The notes: a model not told the origin generated them from the letters alone. A stretch of DNA of 64,000 bases from Bifidobacterium olomucense (GCF_012932375.1 NZ_JAAIIG010000004.1:228006-292005), one strand, 5' to 3'; positions 21,101-30,404 are shown, counted from the stretch's first letter. Program-made: numbers and translations.

Positions 21101-24100
21101 GCGGCGGTAACCGATCACGGACGAGCTCTTGACCACAGGCACGAATACGTTCAGAGCGCTCACGAGCTTGCTCAGGTTGACTTTGATAAGGCCCAGTACG
21201 TCGATTGTGCCGAATTTCGCGGCACCGCCGGATTCCATTGAGCCGGCGAAGCCACCAGCTGCGCGCATGGCCTTGACCTGCTTGGTGTCTTGCGCCAGAC
21301 CGTTGGTCACGGTGCCGGAACGCATCAGACCGACGTATCCACCGGCCACACCGCCTTGGGAAGCGTTGGCGTTCTGGTCGTAATCGGTACGGCCGGCGAC
21401 CACGTTCGTACCGTAAATATAGGTGTCGATAGCCTTGTTGAGGTCATCGCGCGAACCGATTTTAAGCAGTTCAGCGAATTCCTTGCCGTACCCACCTCGC
21501 GTACCAACGGCATCAGCCCATGCCTTCCAAGTGTCGTAATCGAGGTTGCGCAAGGGTCCGGTGACCTGCGTGTTCTCATCAGTCGGGTAGGCCACGCCGA
21601 GCGCACCGAGCAGGTTGCCGACTTCGATCAAGCCGAATAGCAGACTCAGGCTGCCGGTTTCGGCGGTGTCGGCCGCCTCCATGAATCCGGTATAACCGCC
21701 GGCGAATTCAGCACCGTACACGCTGCGGATGCGGGCAGCGGATGCAGTGCGCAGGGTGCCCGTGTAATGGTTGTTGCCATCGTTCTCGCTCTTCCAGGGC
21801 GCGTTGTTCATGCCCCAGATGTGGCCGCCTTCATCGTGGCCCACGTATCCGCCGGCCATGCCGCGCAGAGCGTTCTTGTCGGATGCCGCCTGAGCGCGGA
21901 CAGCGCCGCCGCAGGGCACGGCGTCAGTGGATGAGTTACGGATCGTCGGCACGAAATCCTGCAGCAGGGAGGCGAACGTTCCACCAGCGCTGACGAGGCC
22001 TTTGAGAATGGTGAACGTCGAATCCTCGTTGCCGAGCACGTTGGCCACGTCGCCGGGCGCGATGCCGCCCGCATAGCCGCCGGCAGTGATCTGGCCGATG
22101 ATATAGGCGAAGTTATGCGCGTTCGAATCCTGAATATGGCCGCCCATGATGCGGCCCGCGAAACCGCCGGCCTCACCGAGCGGGTTATCGGCACTGCCCG
22201 CAGTGGGAATGCCATTGCTCAGCTCGGTGTTCTTTTCGCTGGTGTCGCTGGCGATCACCGCATAGCCTGCGGCCGCGCCGGTCACGTCGGAGTGTTCGAT
22301 GGTGGAGACGACGACGGAAAGCACGCTGGTCACATCGGTAAGCGTGATGCCCTTGCCGAGCAGCTGGATGCCCTTGCCCACGGATGCGGCGGAACCGATA
22401 TCCATGAATCCGATGTAACCGCCGGCGTAGCGCTTGGCGGAAACCGCGTAGGCACTCTGCTTGGCATCGAAATAGGCGCTGCCGTCGGTGCCTTCGAGAG
22501 CTTTGGGCTCAGTGACCTTGGTATAGCGCAACTGAGTCACATCACTGTGCGAGACCTGCACGCCGGAACCGTAGCCGATGTAGCCGCCGGCCGAGCCGGA
22601 CGTGGAATCCGTAGCATCGATGCGATCGGTGGAGACCACAAGACCAGGATTGTTCAAATCGCTCGGATCACCACCGCTGATCTTCTCGACGGTGGATGCG
22701 TCGGAATGTACGGAAGCGTAGGAGATAAGCGGCACATATCCCTGCACGACCTGCAGCAGGCTGGAAGCGTCAACCGTACCAAGCTTGCCAAGCAGACTGA
22801 TGCCGCCGTTGCCCGCAGAGGCGAGCGCACCGGAGACGACCTTGCCGCCGAATCCGCCTGCATAGGCACCGCCGGTCACATGATCGATATTGACGACCGC
22901 CGCGTATCCAGCTGCGGTGACGGTTGTCTGCACAGTAGCCAACGTGGTGTCGTCAGCGAGTTCCTTGTCGGTGAACTGGTTCACTTTTCCGGACTGGAAA
23001 TTGCCGGCAAAGCCGCCCGCGATATCGCCCTCGACATAGCCGCCGTTGACATAGGATACGGTCGCGTCCTTGTAGTTCGGAATCAGGTACGGCACCGCGC
23101 CAAGCAGGTCATCGACGGAAAGCAGGTTGCTGCCGACGAGTGCGTCCAACACGGGCGTCTTGCCGTCCTTGTCGCCCGCGTCGGCGTTGTCGACCGCATC
23201 CGCGAGACCGCCGGTGGTCGAGTATCCGACGAAACCACCGGCCACGCCGTCCGACTTGGTTTTGTCAGCGGTGACCGATTTGAGGCTCAGCACGTGACTT
23301 TCGCGGGTTTTGGTGGAGTTGGCCTGACCATAGAAGCCACCAGCCGCAAATCGGTTTTTGTCGCCGTCGGTCACACCGGTCGCCTTGACCGTAAAACCGC
23401 TCGCGACACCGGTGACATTCGACTTGTTCACCTCGACTGACGAGTATTGCGCTACAGACAGAAGCCCGGAGAGTTTGATCAGGTCGAGCACATTCAATCC
23501 GGTGGCACCGACCGCCGACCCCGGTCCAGAGAAGCCGATGAATCCGCCGACTTCGCCAGTGGCAGACAGGCTCGCCAGATTCGTAAGGTTCACGTTCGTC
23601 ACGTCGCCGCCGGTGGCGCAGCCGATCGCACCGCCCGCGTAATAGTCGCCGGCGGAAACGGTCAGACCGTCGGCCGGACCGGTGACTTCGACGTTCTCGA
23701 CAAGGAACGTGGCGAATTCGCCGAGCTTCTTCAATGTGTTGGTATCGCCGATCTGCAGCACACTGTTCAGCAGTCCGGCCACCATAACCGGCTGGAGGCT
23801 GCCGGCAATGCCGCCGGCATACGATTTCGCGGCGCTCACCTTGGCAAGTCCGGTAACTGTGGTCGTGCTGCTGGCCGGATATACACGGCGCGGATGCAAC
23901 GTCGTGTCGTATTTCCAATACGACAGCTTGTTGAGGTTGGTCTCACTGGAATCTCCGATCGTGACGCCTGAGCCAAGACCAACGATGCCACCGGCATAAT
24001 CACCCTTGGATTCGACGGCAATCGCACCGTTCATTGACAGACCCACAATGGCGGACGGCTTCACACCGGCAACGGACAGGAGTTCGCCGGCGCTCGCACC

Positions 24101-26509
24101 GCTGCCGTCACCCAACAGGTTGGTGACCGCCTTGACGAGCTGCTTGAGCAACGATCCATTCGTGGCGTCACCGCTGCCGAGCTCCAATCCCCAACCGACG
24201 GATGCGCAACCGGTGAATCCACCGGCATATGATGTAGTTGCGGTTACCGTCGTACTACCGGTCATCGTGTCGTTGACCGCATATGAGTTGGCCATCGCGC
24301 CGGAGAAGCCGCCCGCGTAGTTCGCCGCGGTCACGGTCACACCACCGGTGGCGGTGAGTGTGCTGTTTTCGATGAGGCTCTGCGGGCGCAATGCGGACAT
24401 GAGATCGACACCGAGCGAATTGAGCAATCCACCGACGTTGCCGTTGCGGGATACGCCCGCGAAGCCGCCGGCATAATCCGAAGCGAGCACGGTGAACGCG
24501 TTTTGGCTGGTCACCGACGAGTTCTCAATGATTGCACCGATCTGCGCGCCGACGAAGCCGCCGGCCTGCGGCTTGTCAGCGCTGCCGAGCGTCGTGCCTT
24601 CCTTGAAGTTCGTGACGGTGCTGTTCGAGATGACCGGATTGTAGTAGCCGACCGGAACCAGCGCGTTCAAGCCAAGCGTGCCGTTGAGCAGCCATGTCAC
24701 CAAATCGCCGAGGCCGAGGAACGGGATGACGTTGAGAACCTTCGCCAGCAACTTGGCGAGAGCATCCACAATATCGGAGACCACGTCGTACCGGGTTGCG
24801 CCTTCGACGTATCCGGCGAAGCCGCCGGTCATATTGCCCACGCTGGAGACCTTGACGTCTTCCACTGCACAATTCGTGACCTTCACATCACCGTAGATGC
24901 GGCCGGCAAAAGCACCGGTTGCCAAGTTCGAGGGATTGTCCTTATGCAGGGACAGCAGATCCTGAAGATCCAGATCGACATCGACTTTGCCGAACGTGAT
25001 GAGTTTCAGCGCAGTCAACAGCCCGTCGAGCAACAATCCGACGGCCGTAGTCAATGAATTCAGCAATGTTGGCGGCACATACGCTTCAGAGGCGTTGTTC
25101 GTCACCGATACATCGCTGAGTTTGACGTTTGTCACCGTCACCGTACCAGAACTGGCCAGGCTGCCACCGGACAGATTCGTGTCTGATGTAAGCGACGAGA
25201 AGAAGCCAATGCCTTGCTGCTCATTGACGTTCATCTTCGGTCCGGCCTGCTCGACCGTCACGTGCGAGATCGTCGGGCGGGCGGCAGTATCGTTCACGCT
25301 CACGCCGTCGGTGCCGAGCGTGCTCCATAGGGTACCGGCGGCGGTGTCCTTGCTCATCGCGCCGATCATCGTGCCGAGGAATCGCAGCGGACTCCAGTTC
25401 GTGTTGGCCGCATCGGCGGCATTGGAGCTCAGATCGATGTCGCGGAAGATGATGTAGTTCTCGGTGTTGGTGTATTTGAGACCGGTGTTGGGACCATAGG
25501 TCTTGTCGGTCACGTCCAGTCGATTGCCGGATGCATCCTTGACGAAATATTTGGTGCGTTTGTCGCCGACGAGGATGCCGCCGCCGTCATGGTCGCTGAA
25601 TGTGCCGTTGTGCAACGTCTGATTGGAGGCGAGATCCGCGTCGCCGTCGTACGCAATCGACTCTGCCTCGCTGTCGACCCATTCAAGTTTCGGCACAATT
25701 GACGTTCCCGTGTTGGTGAGCGTCTGCTGAACTTTATAGACAGTACCGCCTGTGACCGCCTTATCGGAGCCGATGGCGCGCAACTGCTGCTCGTTGCCGA
25801 TGAGGATATAGGTCTTGCCGTTGATGGTTTTGGTGACCTGACCGGCGAAGTCACGACCACCTAACGTTGTGGCAGCAGCGTTCGTAGCATTATCCGCAGC
25901 GTTACCGTCTGCGGCATCGGCATCCGAGCTGTCCGTATCACCGGCTTGCTCACCATCGGCGTTGCCTGATGCGGCGTCACTGGACTGACTGTCGTCGTTT
26001 GCCGTATCCGTGTCAGTTCCGGCGTTTCCAGAGGCCTCGCCAGAATCCGCAGTGGAGTCGGACGAATCAGGAGTCTGATTGGCACCTGACGCGTCACCGG
26101 ACTGATCGGAGTCAGTAGAACCGGCATTGCTATCTGCGCCATTGTCGTCATCAAGGATGGTTTTGGTGCTGAACGGGGTTTGGGAATCTGCAGAGAGCTG
26201 TTCGATCGTACGGGTCGTTGCCGCAGTGGCATCGGCATGCGTACCAGTAGTGCGTTTCAGCGCTTCGGCCGCAGACACAACAGCGTTATCAGTGACTACG
26301 GTTCCATTGGAGATTACGGTCACACCCGAAGACGAACCGGAGACCACGGCACCGGTGGAGGTCTGTGCATATGCAGTGGGAATTGCGCTTGTCAACATCA
26401 TTGCAGAGGCCACGATGCTGGCGATGGCACGGACACTCTTCCAAGCATGCTTCGCCGGCTCCGTTTTCATGGAGCCCCGGGACCTACGAAAAACCGGCCC
26501 TACGCGCAT
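18125..26509 (-). CDS. Giant pilus tip/surface adhesin, LPXTG-anchored
   Basis: About 2794 aa. Signal peptide ending IPTAYA. Residues ~120-215 are almost only Asp, Ser, Ala, Asn, Gly, Thr and Gln. The long central region carries about 31 copies of a (Y)AGG(F/Y/I)xG motif (e.g. YAGGFAGVSRNG, AGGYVGYASGA) spaced ~40-100 residues apart, resembling GLUG-type surface repeats. Near the C-terminus is a CNA-B-like domain (VDLTLQKVWRDYG) with a few Cys residues. The protein ends LPDTGG, hydrophobic helix, RRRGRHVSQ. The start is ATG 26509, or GTG 26518 just after AAGGAGAG. Position and sorting signal make it the probable tip or accessory pilin of the srtC system; the host ligand is unknown. B. longum has a comparable large anchored protein in its fimbrial locus (from memory). 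Confidence 0.93.
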   Translation of the reverse strand: MRVGPVFRRSRGSMKTEPAKHAWKSVRAIASIVASAMMLTSAIPTAYAQTSTGAVVSGSSSGVTVISNGTVVTDNAVVSAAEALKRTTGTHADATAATTRTIEQLSADSQTPFSTKTILDDDNGADSNAGSTDSDQSGDASGANQTPDSSDSTADSGEASGNAGTDTDTANDDSQSSDAASGNADGEQAGDTDSSDADAADGNAADNATNAAATTLGGRDFAGQVTKTINGKTYILIGNEQQLRAIGSDKAVTGGTVYKVQQTLTNTGTSIVPKLEWVDSEAESIAYDGDADLASNQTLHNGTFSDHDGGGILVGDKRTKYFVKDASGNRLDVTDKTYGPNTGLKYTNTENYIIFRDIDLSSNAADAANTNWSPLRFLGTMIGAMSKDTAAGTLWSTLGTDGVSVNDTAARPTISHVTVEQAGPKMNVNEQQGIGFFSSLTSDTNLSGGSLASSGTVTVTNVKLSDVSVTNNASEAYVPPTLLNSLTTAVGLLLDGLLTALKLITFGKVDVDLDLQDLLSLHKDNPSNLATGAFAGRIYGDVKVTNCAVEDVKVSSVGNMTGGFAGYVEGATRYDVVSDIVDALAKLLAKVLNVIPFLGLGDLVTWLLNGTLGLNALVPVGYYNPVISNSTVTNFKEGTTLGSADKPQAGGFVGAQIGAIIENSSVTSQNAFTVLASDYAGGFAGVSRNGNVGGLLNSLGVDLMSALRPQSLIENSTLTATGGVTVTAANYAGGFSGAMANSYAVNDTMTGSTTVTATTSYAGGFTGCASVGWGLELGSGDATNGSLLKQLVKAVTNLLGDGSGASAGELLSVAGVKPSAIVGLSMNGAIAVESKGDYAGGIVGLGSGVTIGDSSETNLNKLSYWKYDTTLHPRRVYPASSTTTVTGLAKVSAAKSYAGGIAGSLQPVMVAGLLNSVLQIGDTNTLKKLGEFATFLVENVEVTGPADGLTVSAGDYYAGGAIGCATGGDVTNVNLTNLASLSATGEVGGFIGFSGPGSAVGATGLNVLDLIKLSGLLSVAQYSSVEVNKSNVTGVASGFTVKATGVTDGDKNRFAAGGFYGQANSTKTRESHVLSLKSVTADKTKSDGVAGGFVGYSTTGGLADAVDNADAGDKDGKTPVLDALVGSNLLSVDDLLGAVPYLIPNYKDATVSYVNGGYVEGDIAGGFAGNFQSGKVNQFTDKELADDTTLATVQTTVTAAGYAAVVNIDHVTGGAYAGGFGGKVVSGALASAGNGGISLLGKLGTVDASSLLQVVQGYVPLISYASVHSDASTVEKISGGDPSDLNNPGLVVSTDRIDATDSTSGSAGGYIGYGSGVQVSHSDVTQLRYTKVTEPKALEGTDGSAYFDAKQSAYAVSAKRYAGGYIGFMDIGSAASVGKGIQLLGKGITLTDVTSVLSVVVSTIEHSDVTGAAAGYAVIASDTSEKNTELSNGIPTAGSADNPLGEAGGFAGRIMGGHIQDSNAHNFAYIIGQITAGGYAGGIAPGDVANVLGNEDSTFTILKGLVSAGGTFASLLQDFVPTIRNSSTDAVPCGGAVRAQAASDKNALRGMAGGYVGHDEGGHIWGMNNAPWKSENDGNNHYTGTLRTASAARIRSVYGAEFAGGYTGFMEAADTAETGSLSLLFGLIEVGNLLGALGVAYPTDENTQVTGPLRNLDYDTWKAWADAVGTRGGYGKEFAELLKIGSRDDLNKAIDTYIYGTNVVAGRTDYDQNANASQGGVAGGYVGLMRSGTVTNGLAQDTKQVKAMRAAGGFAGSMESGGAAKFGTIDVLGLIKVNLSKLVSALNVFVPVVKSSSVIGYRRGMTVEATGTDITHTNGFAGGYVGYASGAQIWGDATFSDADKSDDRWTIGSTHKDYTATGCNVSNLRRVAGTNAVGGYAGLITAAGVAEVNTNASEGILQKLLDAVISTPNDLAQVVQATVSTVRGASVSSVKDEQSAAAWGFTVEGAYTVGGTTKYARAAGGFAGSMKAVVAGSKNGGTSATNTLKVDGLRGVEGGQYAGGFFGQADTTAVASVAGTDGTAGSDQSAKLLLGLIKAGNISALEAFRPYIYHAEVNGVADGIQIRAHDASKQGILDSKRYTGAAGGFGGGLINGTVDFGTVTNLNSVNGVNYAGGFVGHLGKAGTLDVDNAQVSKLLGATAGVLDIWGSHVDDSKVSGITNGFTVAVSHQGEKYAAGTDAATGREVAGGFAGYADLARVSRSTVADLKKVSSGEIAGGFVGETTMAYLVDTEVSSVLLDVILKVVNALLKLLYASQLQNLGVIDLGSWFPAIKDVFDLKVLAEGNVLYVNLFGLKISVGLSKKSTENQQQTDVAIITIGDSTIKLPCTENGVDENQLRTNLKVTLIKGNRTKVTNSSVQGITAGYDVFGGGATQDLDGEETLTTGYAGGFAGLNTEGVLQGDSMTYADTIRGTSGLVDPFAVTTLKSNWKFENKNKIIGPDDDGKYNTYRIYRTHDDAAGDAVTSAADGRELFVAHKVIDTGDGTLNTGLDRWDVEYYNTINAYDSATASSGAAGDNKTTWIGIKDATIKRSPKTGDKDMSTSKAMEAYVSPAKAVLMLNKAVDDNNGGLTPEPDDGQDPCGEDGCQTVDLTLQKVWRDYGSKTRPDAVELTITAHYTDENGNVVTPDEITCYDGGCDSGKPQRNPWTVRLTAKDGASPWTDTWRTKVTGLPVARVDKDANGNDIVRYYTYTVSETAIITHDDDGKDIRKTPADADYVPSVTYGTKRASNANDNKEYVATVTNTFPLPDTGGEGTRMFAMMAFILIGLGVAWYVRDGSGSGTSRRRGRHVSQ

Positions 26510-26789
26510 TTTCTCCACCTCTCCTTACTGCGGAGTCAACGATTCGGGAAAGTGATTTATATGAATACCCCCTTACCACGACGAGTAATTAGACGAATAG
26601 GCATAAATTGCCCTTTATTACCACATGTTAATTAAACATGACATTCAGATACGTATAACGTGGGATTTGAGGTATTTCTTTATATTTTCAGCATTAACGC
26701 TGTTAATATGCACATGCTTGTTATCGCTCACAGCACAAACTTTGCACAAAATGAAACAATGCTCACACTGTAGACACGCCGAAGCGGTC

Positions 26790-26808
26790 GGGGGCACATG
26801 CCCCCCCC
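26790..26808. repeat. Eight-base C tract with hairpin, upstream of the adhesin
   Basis: GGGGGCA at 26790 pairs with TGCCCCC, and the C run extends to eight bases (26801-26808). It is about 290 bases upstream of the adhesin start, on the transcript's 5' side. It could be a slippage-prone tract. Confidence 0.5.
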
Positions 26809-27016
26809 TGAAATCGAGGGGTGCTCCACGCTGTATCCCCATGCCACGTATACCCATATTCAGTCAGTCACGCCGCGACAACCAACAATCCGCCGGATGC
26901 CTCGTGGGGATGTGTTGATGAGATATCTCGTTGGGCACTTCACACATGGTCTACATACAGCATTGGCTCATGCGTTGCATAGGCCCTCTCGATTTACGCT
27001 CATTATGAAACATCGC

Positions 27017-27045
27017 TTGCTTCAGTCCTGCATATGGCGTATGAA
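27017..27045 (+). promoter_or_regulatory. Predicted ribU promoter
   Basis: TTGCTT (27017-27022) and TATGAA (27040-27045) with a 17-base spacer. Transcription would begin near 27052, just before the FMN riboswitch, which supports the call. Confidence 0.6.
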
Positions 27046-27057
27046 TAAGCCTGTCAG

Positions 27058-27196
27058 TTTCAGGGAAGGTGCAATTCCTTACTGGCGGTAACCGGCACCC
27101 CGGGATTCATAACGGGGCAAGCAGGAAGCCCGCGACCCGCGAAAGCGGCTGATCCGGTGAAAATCCGGAGCCAACGGTTACAGTCCGGATGGAAGA
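27058..27196 (+). ncRNA. FMN riboswitch (RFN element)
   Basis: The 5' leader of ribU carries the conserved RFN blocks in order: CAGGGAAGGTGCAATTCC, ACTGGCGGTAACCGG, GAAGCCCGCGA, GATCCGGTGAAAATCCGG, AGCCAACGGTTACAGTCCGG and ATGGAAGAA. It ends about 15 bases before the ribU start and overlaps the region of its ribosome binding site, so it probably reduces translation of ribU when FMN is abundant. No terminator hairpin was seen between aptamer and gene, which favours translational control. Confidence 0.93.
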
Positions 27197-27210
27197 AACG
27201 AGGACTCAAT

Positions 27211-27858
27211 ATGAGTGTATCTTCGCGTATCCGCATGCAATTCGTTCGTTCCGTCGCACCTGCGGCCGAGGGGGCTACTTCCGGCGCTTCCAGCACTGCC
27301 AAACTCGGCTCTCACAATACAGGTGTGGCCGATTCCGGCCGTTGGTCCACCCGGCGCATCGCCATGTACGCGCTGTTCGTGGCGTTGGCAATGGTCACCA
27401 GCTTCATTGAGTTTCCGATCACGCCCGTGACTTGGCTCAAATACGATCCTTCCGGCATCGTATGCCTGATCGCCGGCTTCGCATATGGTCCGTCTGCCGC
27501 AGTCATCGTTTCCGTACTGGGCTTCGTGCCGCACATGTTCGCCGATCCGTGGGGTTCCTTGATGGCGGTGCTGGTGGCCCTGTGCCTTTCGGTTCCGGCT
27601 TCGCTGATCTACCGCAAGGTTCGTTCCCGCAAGGGCGCAGCCCTTGGCATTCTGGCCGGTGCCGTGTTGGCCATCGTGGCCGCGCTGCTCGGCAATCTGG
27701 TGGTCACCCCGATTTACGCGCATATGTCGTACGCCGCAGTCGCAGCAATGATTCTGCCGATTCTGCTGCCGTTCAATGTGGCCAAGATGGCGATTCACGC
27801 GGTAGTGACGTTCCTGATCTACAAGCCAATCTCCAACCTGCTCGCCAAGCAGCAGTGA
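27211..27858 (+). CDS. ribU: Riboflavin ECF transporter S component RibU
   Basis: A membrane protein of about 215 aa that binds and imports riboflavin. After a ~40-residue hydrophilic N-terminus, the family stretch RRIAMYALFVALAMVTSFIEFPI begins the first helix. FAYGPSAAVIVSVLGFVPHMF and PWGSLMAVLVALCLSVPASLIYRK follow, giving five to six helices as expected for S components. The FMN riboswitch in its leader independently supports riboflavin as substrate. It needs an ECF module; the fused ATPase/EcfT gene at 28110 is the obvious partner. The start at 27211 has GAGGA nine bases upstream. Confidence 0.93.
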   Translation: MSVSSRIRMQFVRSVAPAAEGATSGASSTAKLGSHNTGVADSGRWSTRRIAMYALFVALAMVTSFIEFPITPVTWLKYDPSGIVCLIAGFAYGPSAAVIVSVLGFVPHMFADPWGSLMAVLVALCLSVPASLIYRKVRSRKGAALGILAGAVLAIVAALLGNLVVTPIYAHMSYAAVAAMILPILLPFNVAKMAIHAVVTFLIYKPISNLLAKQQ

Positions 27859-27898
27859 TCGTATGATCGCCGTCAGCGCGGCCGGCCGTCATACGATC
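27857..27898. repeat. Inverted repeat overlapping the ribU stop
   Basis: GATCGTATGA and TCATACGATC are ten-base perfect arms around a GC-rich loop. The first arm includes the ribU stop codon. It has no T-run and may be part of the terminator region. Confidence 0.6.
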
Positions 27899-27919
27899 GC
27901 GCCGACGGCGATAACTCCG

Positions 27920-27972
27920 AAAAGACACTATGTATGCGGCCGAACCAAACTGCCGCGTACATAGTGTCTTTT
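27920..27972. terminator. Rho-independent terminator after ribU
   Basis: Twenty-one-base arms (27920-27940 and 27952-27972) with one mismatch and an 11-base loop, starting AAAAGACACTATGTA and ending TTTT on the plus strand. The long stem with A and T ends could work in both directions. Confidence 0.8.
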
Positions 27973-27985
27973 CATGACCCCAAAC

Positions 27986-28032
27986 CGGCGTTATGCACGC
28001 GGCATGCTGGTCCGGCCGCATACATAACGCCG
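27986..28032. repeat. Second GTATGCGGCC-type palindrome
   Basis: Outer arms CGGCGTTATG and CATAACGCCG, continued inward by partly matching TGCACGCGGC and GCCGCATACA. The sequence TGTATGCGGCCG is shared with the neighbouring terminator in the opposite orientation, so the two palindromes look related. Confidence 0.6.
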
Positions 28033-28109
28033 AAACGTACGATACTTACAGAACTTCGAATCCAGCGCGATCCCAACGCACGCCCCACACAACAGACAGT
28101 TAAGGTATT

Positions 28110-30404
28110 ATGCCAGTCAATCGTTCCCACTCCCCCGCCATCGCCGCCGAGCTCAACCATATTCGATTCAGCTACGACCACGGTGCAAGCTGGGCGCTGG
28201 ACGATGTTTCACTGACCATTCGCGCCGGCGAACGCGTATGCCTGGTGGGCCCGAACGGTTCCGGCAAGTCCACGCTGGCCCGGCTGATCGCCGGGCTCAC
28301 CGCACCCGACGCCGGCGACATCATGCTGCTCGATCATCATGTTGTTGCCGACTCCACCCCGAACGCAGACGAATACCGTGCGGCACGACGCGTCATTGGC
28401 GTGGTGTTCCAAAATCCCGAAGACCAGCTGCTGACCACCGTACTTGAGGATGATGTGGCCTTCGGCCCGGAGAATCTGGGACTCGATCGTACCGTTATCG
28501 CGACACGCATTCGGCAGAGCCTCGACGCCGTGGATATGTCGAGCGTCCGCCGCTCCGACCCCACGCGCATGAGCGGTGGGCAACAGCAGCGTGCCGCCAT
28601 TGCCGGCATGCTGGCCATGAACCCTGCCATGCTGGTGTTGGACGAACCCACTGCCATGCTCGATGAAACCGCTCGCGCCGAGGTGATGCGCGTGCTGGAC
28701 GCTTTGCAGCAACGCGGTACCACCATCGTGCATGTGACGCATCATCCGAATGAGACGCGCCATGCCGATCGTGTGATTCACATGGAATCCGGGCACATCG
28801 CCGAAGATGCATCCGGTCAAGCCACCGCGCAGTGCCTGGAAACGGGTGTCCTCACACCGCCCCCCGCTGCGGACGATTCCTCTACCCCGCTGCCGGTTCT
28901 GTCGGACAGCAGCACACCACAGAACAACGCTCCCATTATTCGCGTCTCGCACCTGACCTATCGGTATGCGGACGGCGAGCGCCCGGTAATCGACGATCTG
29001 TCCTTCTCGATACAGCCGGGCGAAACCGTAGCGTTGATGGGCACTAACGGCTCCGGCAAATCCACGTTGGCCCGGCTGTTATGCGCGCTGGCCAGACCGG
29101 AATCCGGCACCATTGAGGTGGCCGGCATTCCCGTGGTGCGGTCGAAGCCCGCTCATCGCAAGCAGATTGCCCAGTTGCGTCGCCGTGTGGGATACGTGAT
29201 GCAGCATCCCGAGCAGCAGTTGTTCGCGGAGACGGTGGCCGAGGATGTGGCGTACGGTCCACGCAATCAGGGATTGAGCGACGCCGATGTGCAGCAACGT
29301 GTGCGCGAAGCCCTCGCGTTGCTGCACATCGAGCATCTGGCTGATCGCTCACCGTTCGACCTGTCCGGAGGACAGCAGCGGCTTGCGGCCATCGCCGGCG
29401 TGGTGGCCTGCCGGCCGGACGTGCTGGTGATGGATGAGCCCACAGCAAGTCTCGATGTACAGGCAAAGGCTCGTATTCATGAGTTGCTTCATACGCTCAA
29501 AGAGCGCGGCGTCACGATGCTTATCATCACGCACGACCGTGCAGAGGCGGAATCACTGGCCGATCGCGTCGTACGCATGCCGTCGCCGTCCGAAGCGCAG
29601 TCATCACCATCCGTCCAACGCGATGCCGCACCGCAGTCCAAGACGGACCATCGTTCGCCGGTTCATCAGTTGGATCCTCGCGTGAAGATGGTTGGTTTTC
29701 TGGCTGCGATGTTTACGATGTTTGCGGTCAACACGCCCGCGCAACTCGCGACGGGTATCGCGTTCACGTTGGCGGTAATGATGGCCGGACGGCTCAATCC
29801 GATTCGTCTGCTTGCCGCAATCCATCCGATTCTGGCATTGATGGCGGTAATGAGCCTATGCAATCTGGTGGTGGTGCGCACCGGCACCCCGCTATTCACA
29901 TGGGGACCACTAAGCGTGACCGACGACGGCGTGACCATTGCGGTGCTCTACACATGCAGATTCGCACTGGTCATCATTCTGGGTGCGATATTCCTGACCA
30001 CCACCACGCCCACCGCCATCACTGACGCGTTCGAGGCGTTGCTGCATCCATTTGGCAGATTCAGCTTGCATACACAGGAAATCGCATTAGTGATGAGCTT
30101 GGCGCTACGTTTCATTCCTACGCTGACCGACGAGACCCGCTCCATCATCGATGCGCAGGCGGCCCGTGGCGGTTCCATTGAAACCGGCTCCCTGAGCCAG
30201 CGCATCAAGGCGATGAGTGCCATCATCGTGCCGGTATTCGCCGGAACATTGCGTCATGCCGACAATTTGTCGCTGGCGTTGGATGCACGCTGTTATGAGG
30301 AAGGCATCGTTCGTACTCATTGGCGGGTGTTCGCGCCTTCCGCGCGCGATGCGGTGTTCGCCGTGACGGTCATCGCCTATATCGTCGCGATCGTGGTGTT
30401 GTAA
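28110..30404 (+). CDS. Fused ECF transporter module: two ATPases plus EcfT
   Basis: One 764-aa protein combining the whole energising module of a vitamin transporter. ATPase 1 spans residues ~10-235: Walker [10 protein letters not shown], signature MSGGQQQR, Walker [14 protein letters not shown]. After a Pro/Ser linker, ATPase 2 spans ~270-495: [29 protein letters not shown] second linker leads to the EcfT part (~530-764), with five to six helices, the phrase HQLDPRVKM at its start and the coupling motif DAQAARGG plus [11 protein letters not shown] subunits are usually separate genes. Start ATG follows TAAGG. It lies 250 bp after ribU and probably serves RibU and other S components. Confidence 0.93.
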   Translation: MPVNRSHSPAIAAELNHIRFSYDHGASWALDDVSLTIRAGERVCLVGPNGSGKSTLARLIAGLTAPDAGDIMLLDHHVVADSTPNADEYRAARRVIGVVFQNPEDQLLTTVLEDDVAFGPENLGLDRTVIATRIRQSLDAVDMSSVRRSDPTRMSGGQQQRAAIAGMLAMNPAMLVLDEPTAMLDETARAEVMRVLDALQQRGTTIVHVTHHPNETRHADRVIHMESGHIAEDASGQATAQCLETGVLTPPPAADDSSTPLPVLSDSSTPQNNAPIIRVSHLTYRYADGERPVIDDLSFSIQPGETVALMGTNGSGKSTLARLLCALARPESGTIEVAGIPVVRSKPAHRKQIAQLRRRVGYVMQHPEQQLFAETVAEDVAYGPRNQGLSDADVQQRVREALALLHIEHLADRSPFDLSGGQQRLAAIAGVVACRPDVLVMDEPTASLDVQAKARIHELLHTLKERGVTMLIITHDRAEAESLADRVVRMPSPSEAQSSPSVQRDAAPQSKTDHRSPVHQLDPRVKMVGFLAAMFTMFAVNTPAQLATGIAFTLAVMMAGRLNPIRLLAAIHPILALMAVMSLCNLVVVRTGTPLFTWGPLSVTDDGVTIAVLYTCRFALVIILGAIFLTTTTPTAITDAFEALLHPFGRFSLHTQEIALVMSLALRFIPTLTDETRSIIDAQAARGGSIETGSLSQRIKAMSAIIVPVFAGTLRHADNLSLALDARCYEEGIVRTHWRVFAPSARDAVFAVTVIAYIVAIVVL

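Larger units (their letters stand above)
26510..27051. other. AT-rich upstream region of the pilus operon
   Basis: No gene is supported here. About 26530-26770 is markedly AT-rich against a ~60% GC background. It contains a CATGTT/AACATG inverted repeat at 26624-26640 and a CATATAAAT box near 26555. A GGGGGCA/TGCCCCC hairpin with an eight-C run follows at 26790-26808. The pilus promoter probably lies here, but no convincing -35/-10 pair was found. The part from 26860 to 27016 shows nothing I can name. Confidence 0.5.

Noticed and set aside
26645..26857. A 70-codon minus-strand frame with several Cys residues upstream of the adhesin
   Set aside because: It runs through the poly-C tract and an AT-rich region and has no ribosome binding site; considered as a leader peptide but not supported.
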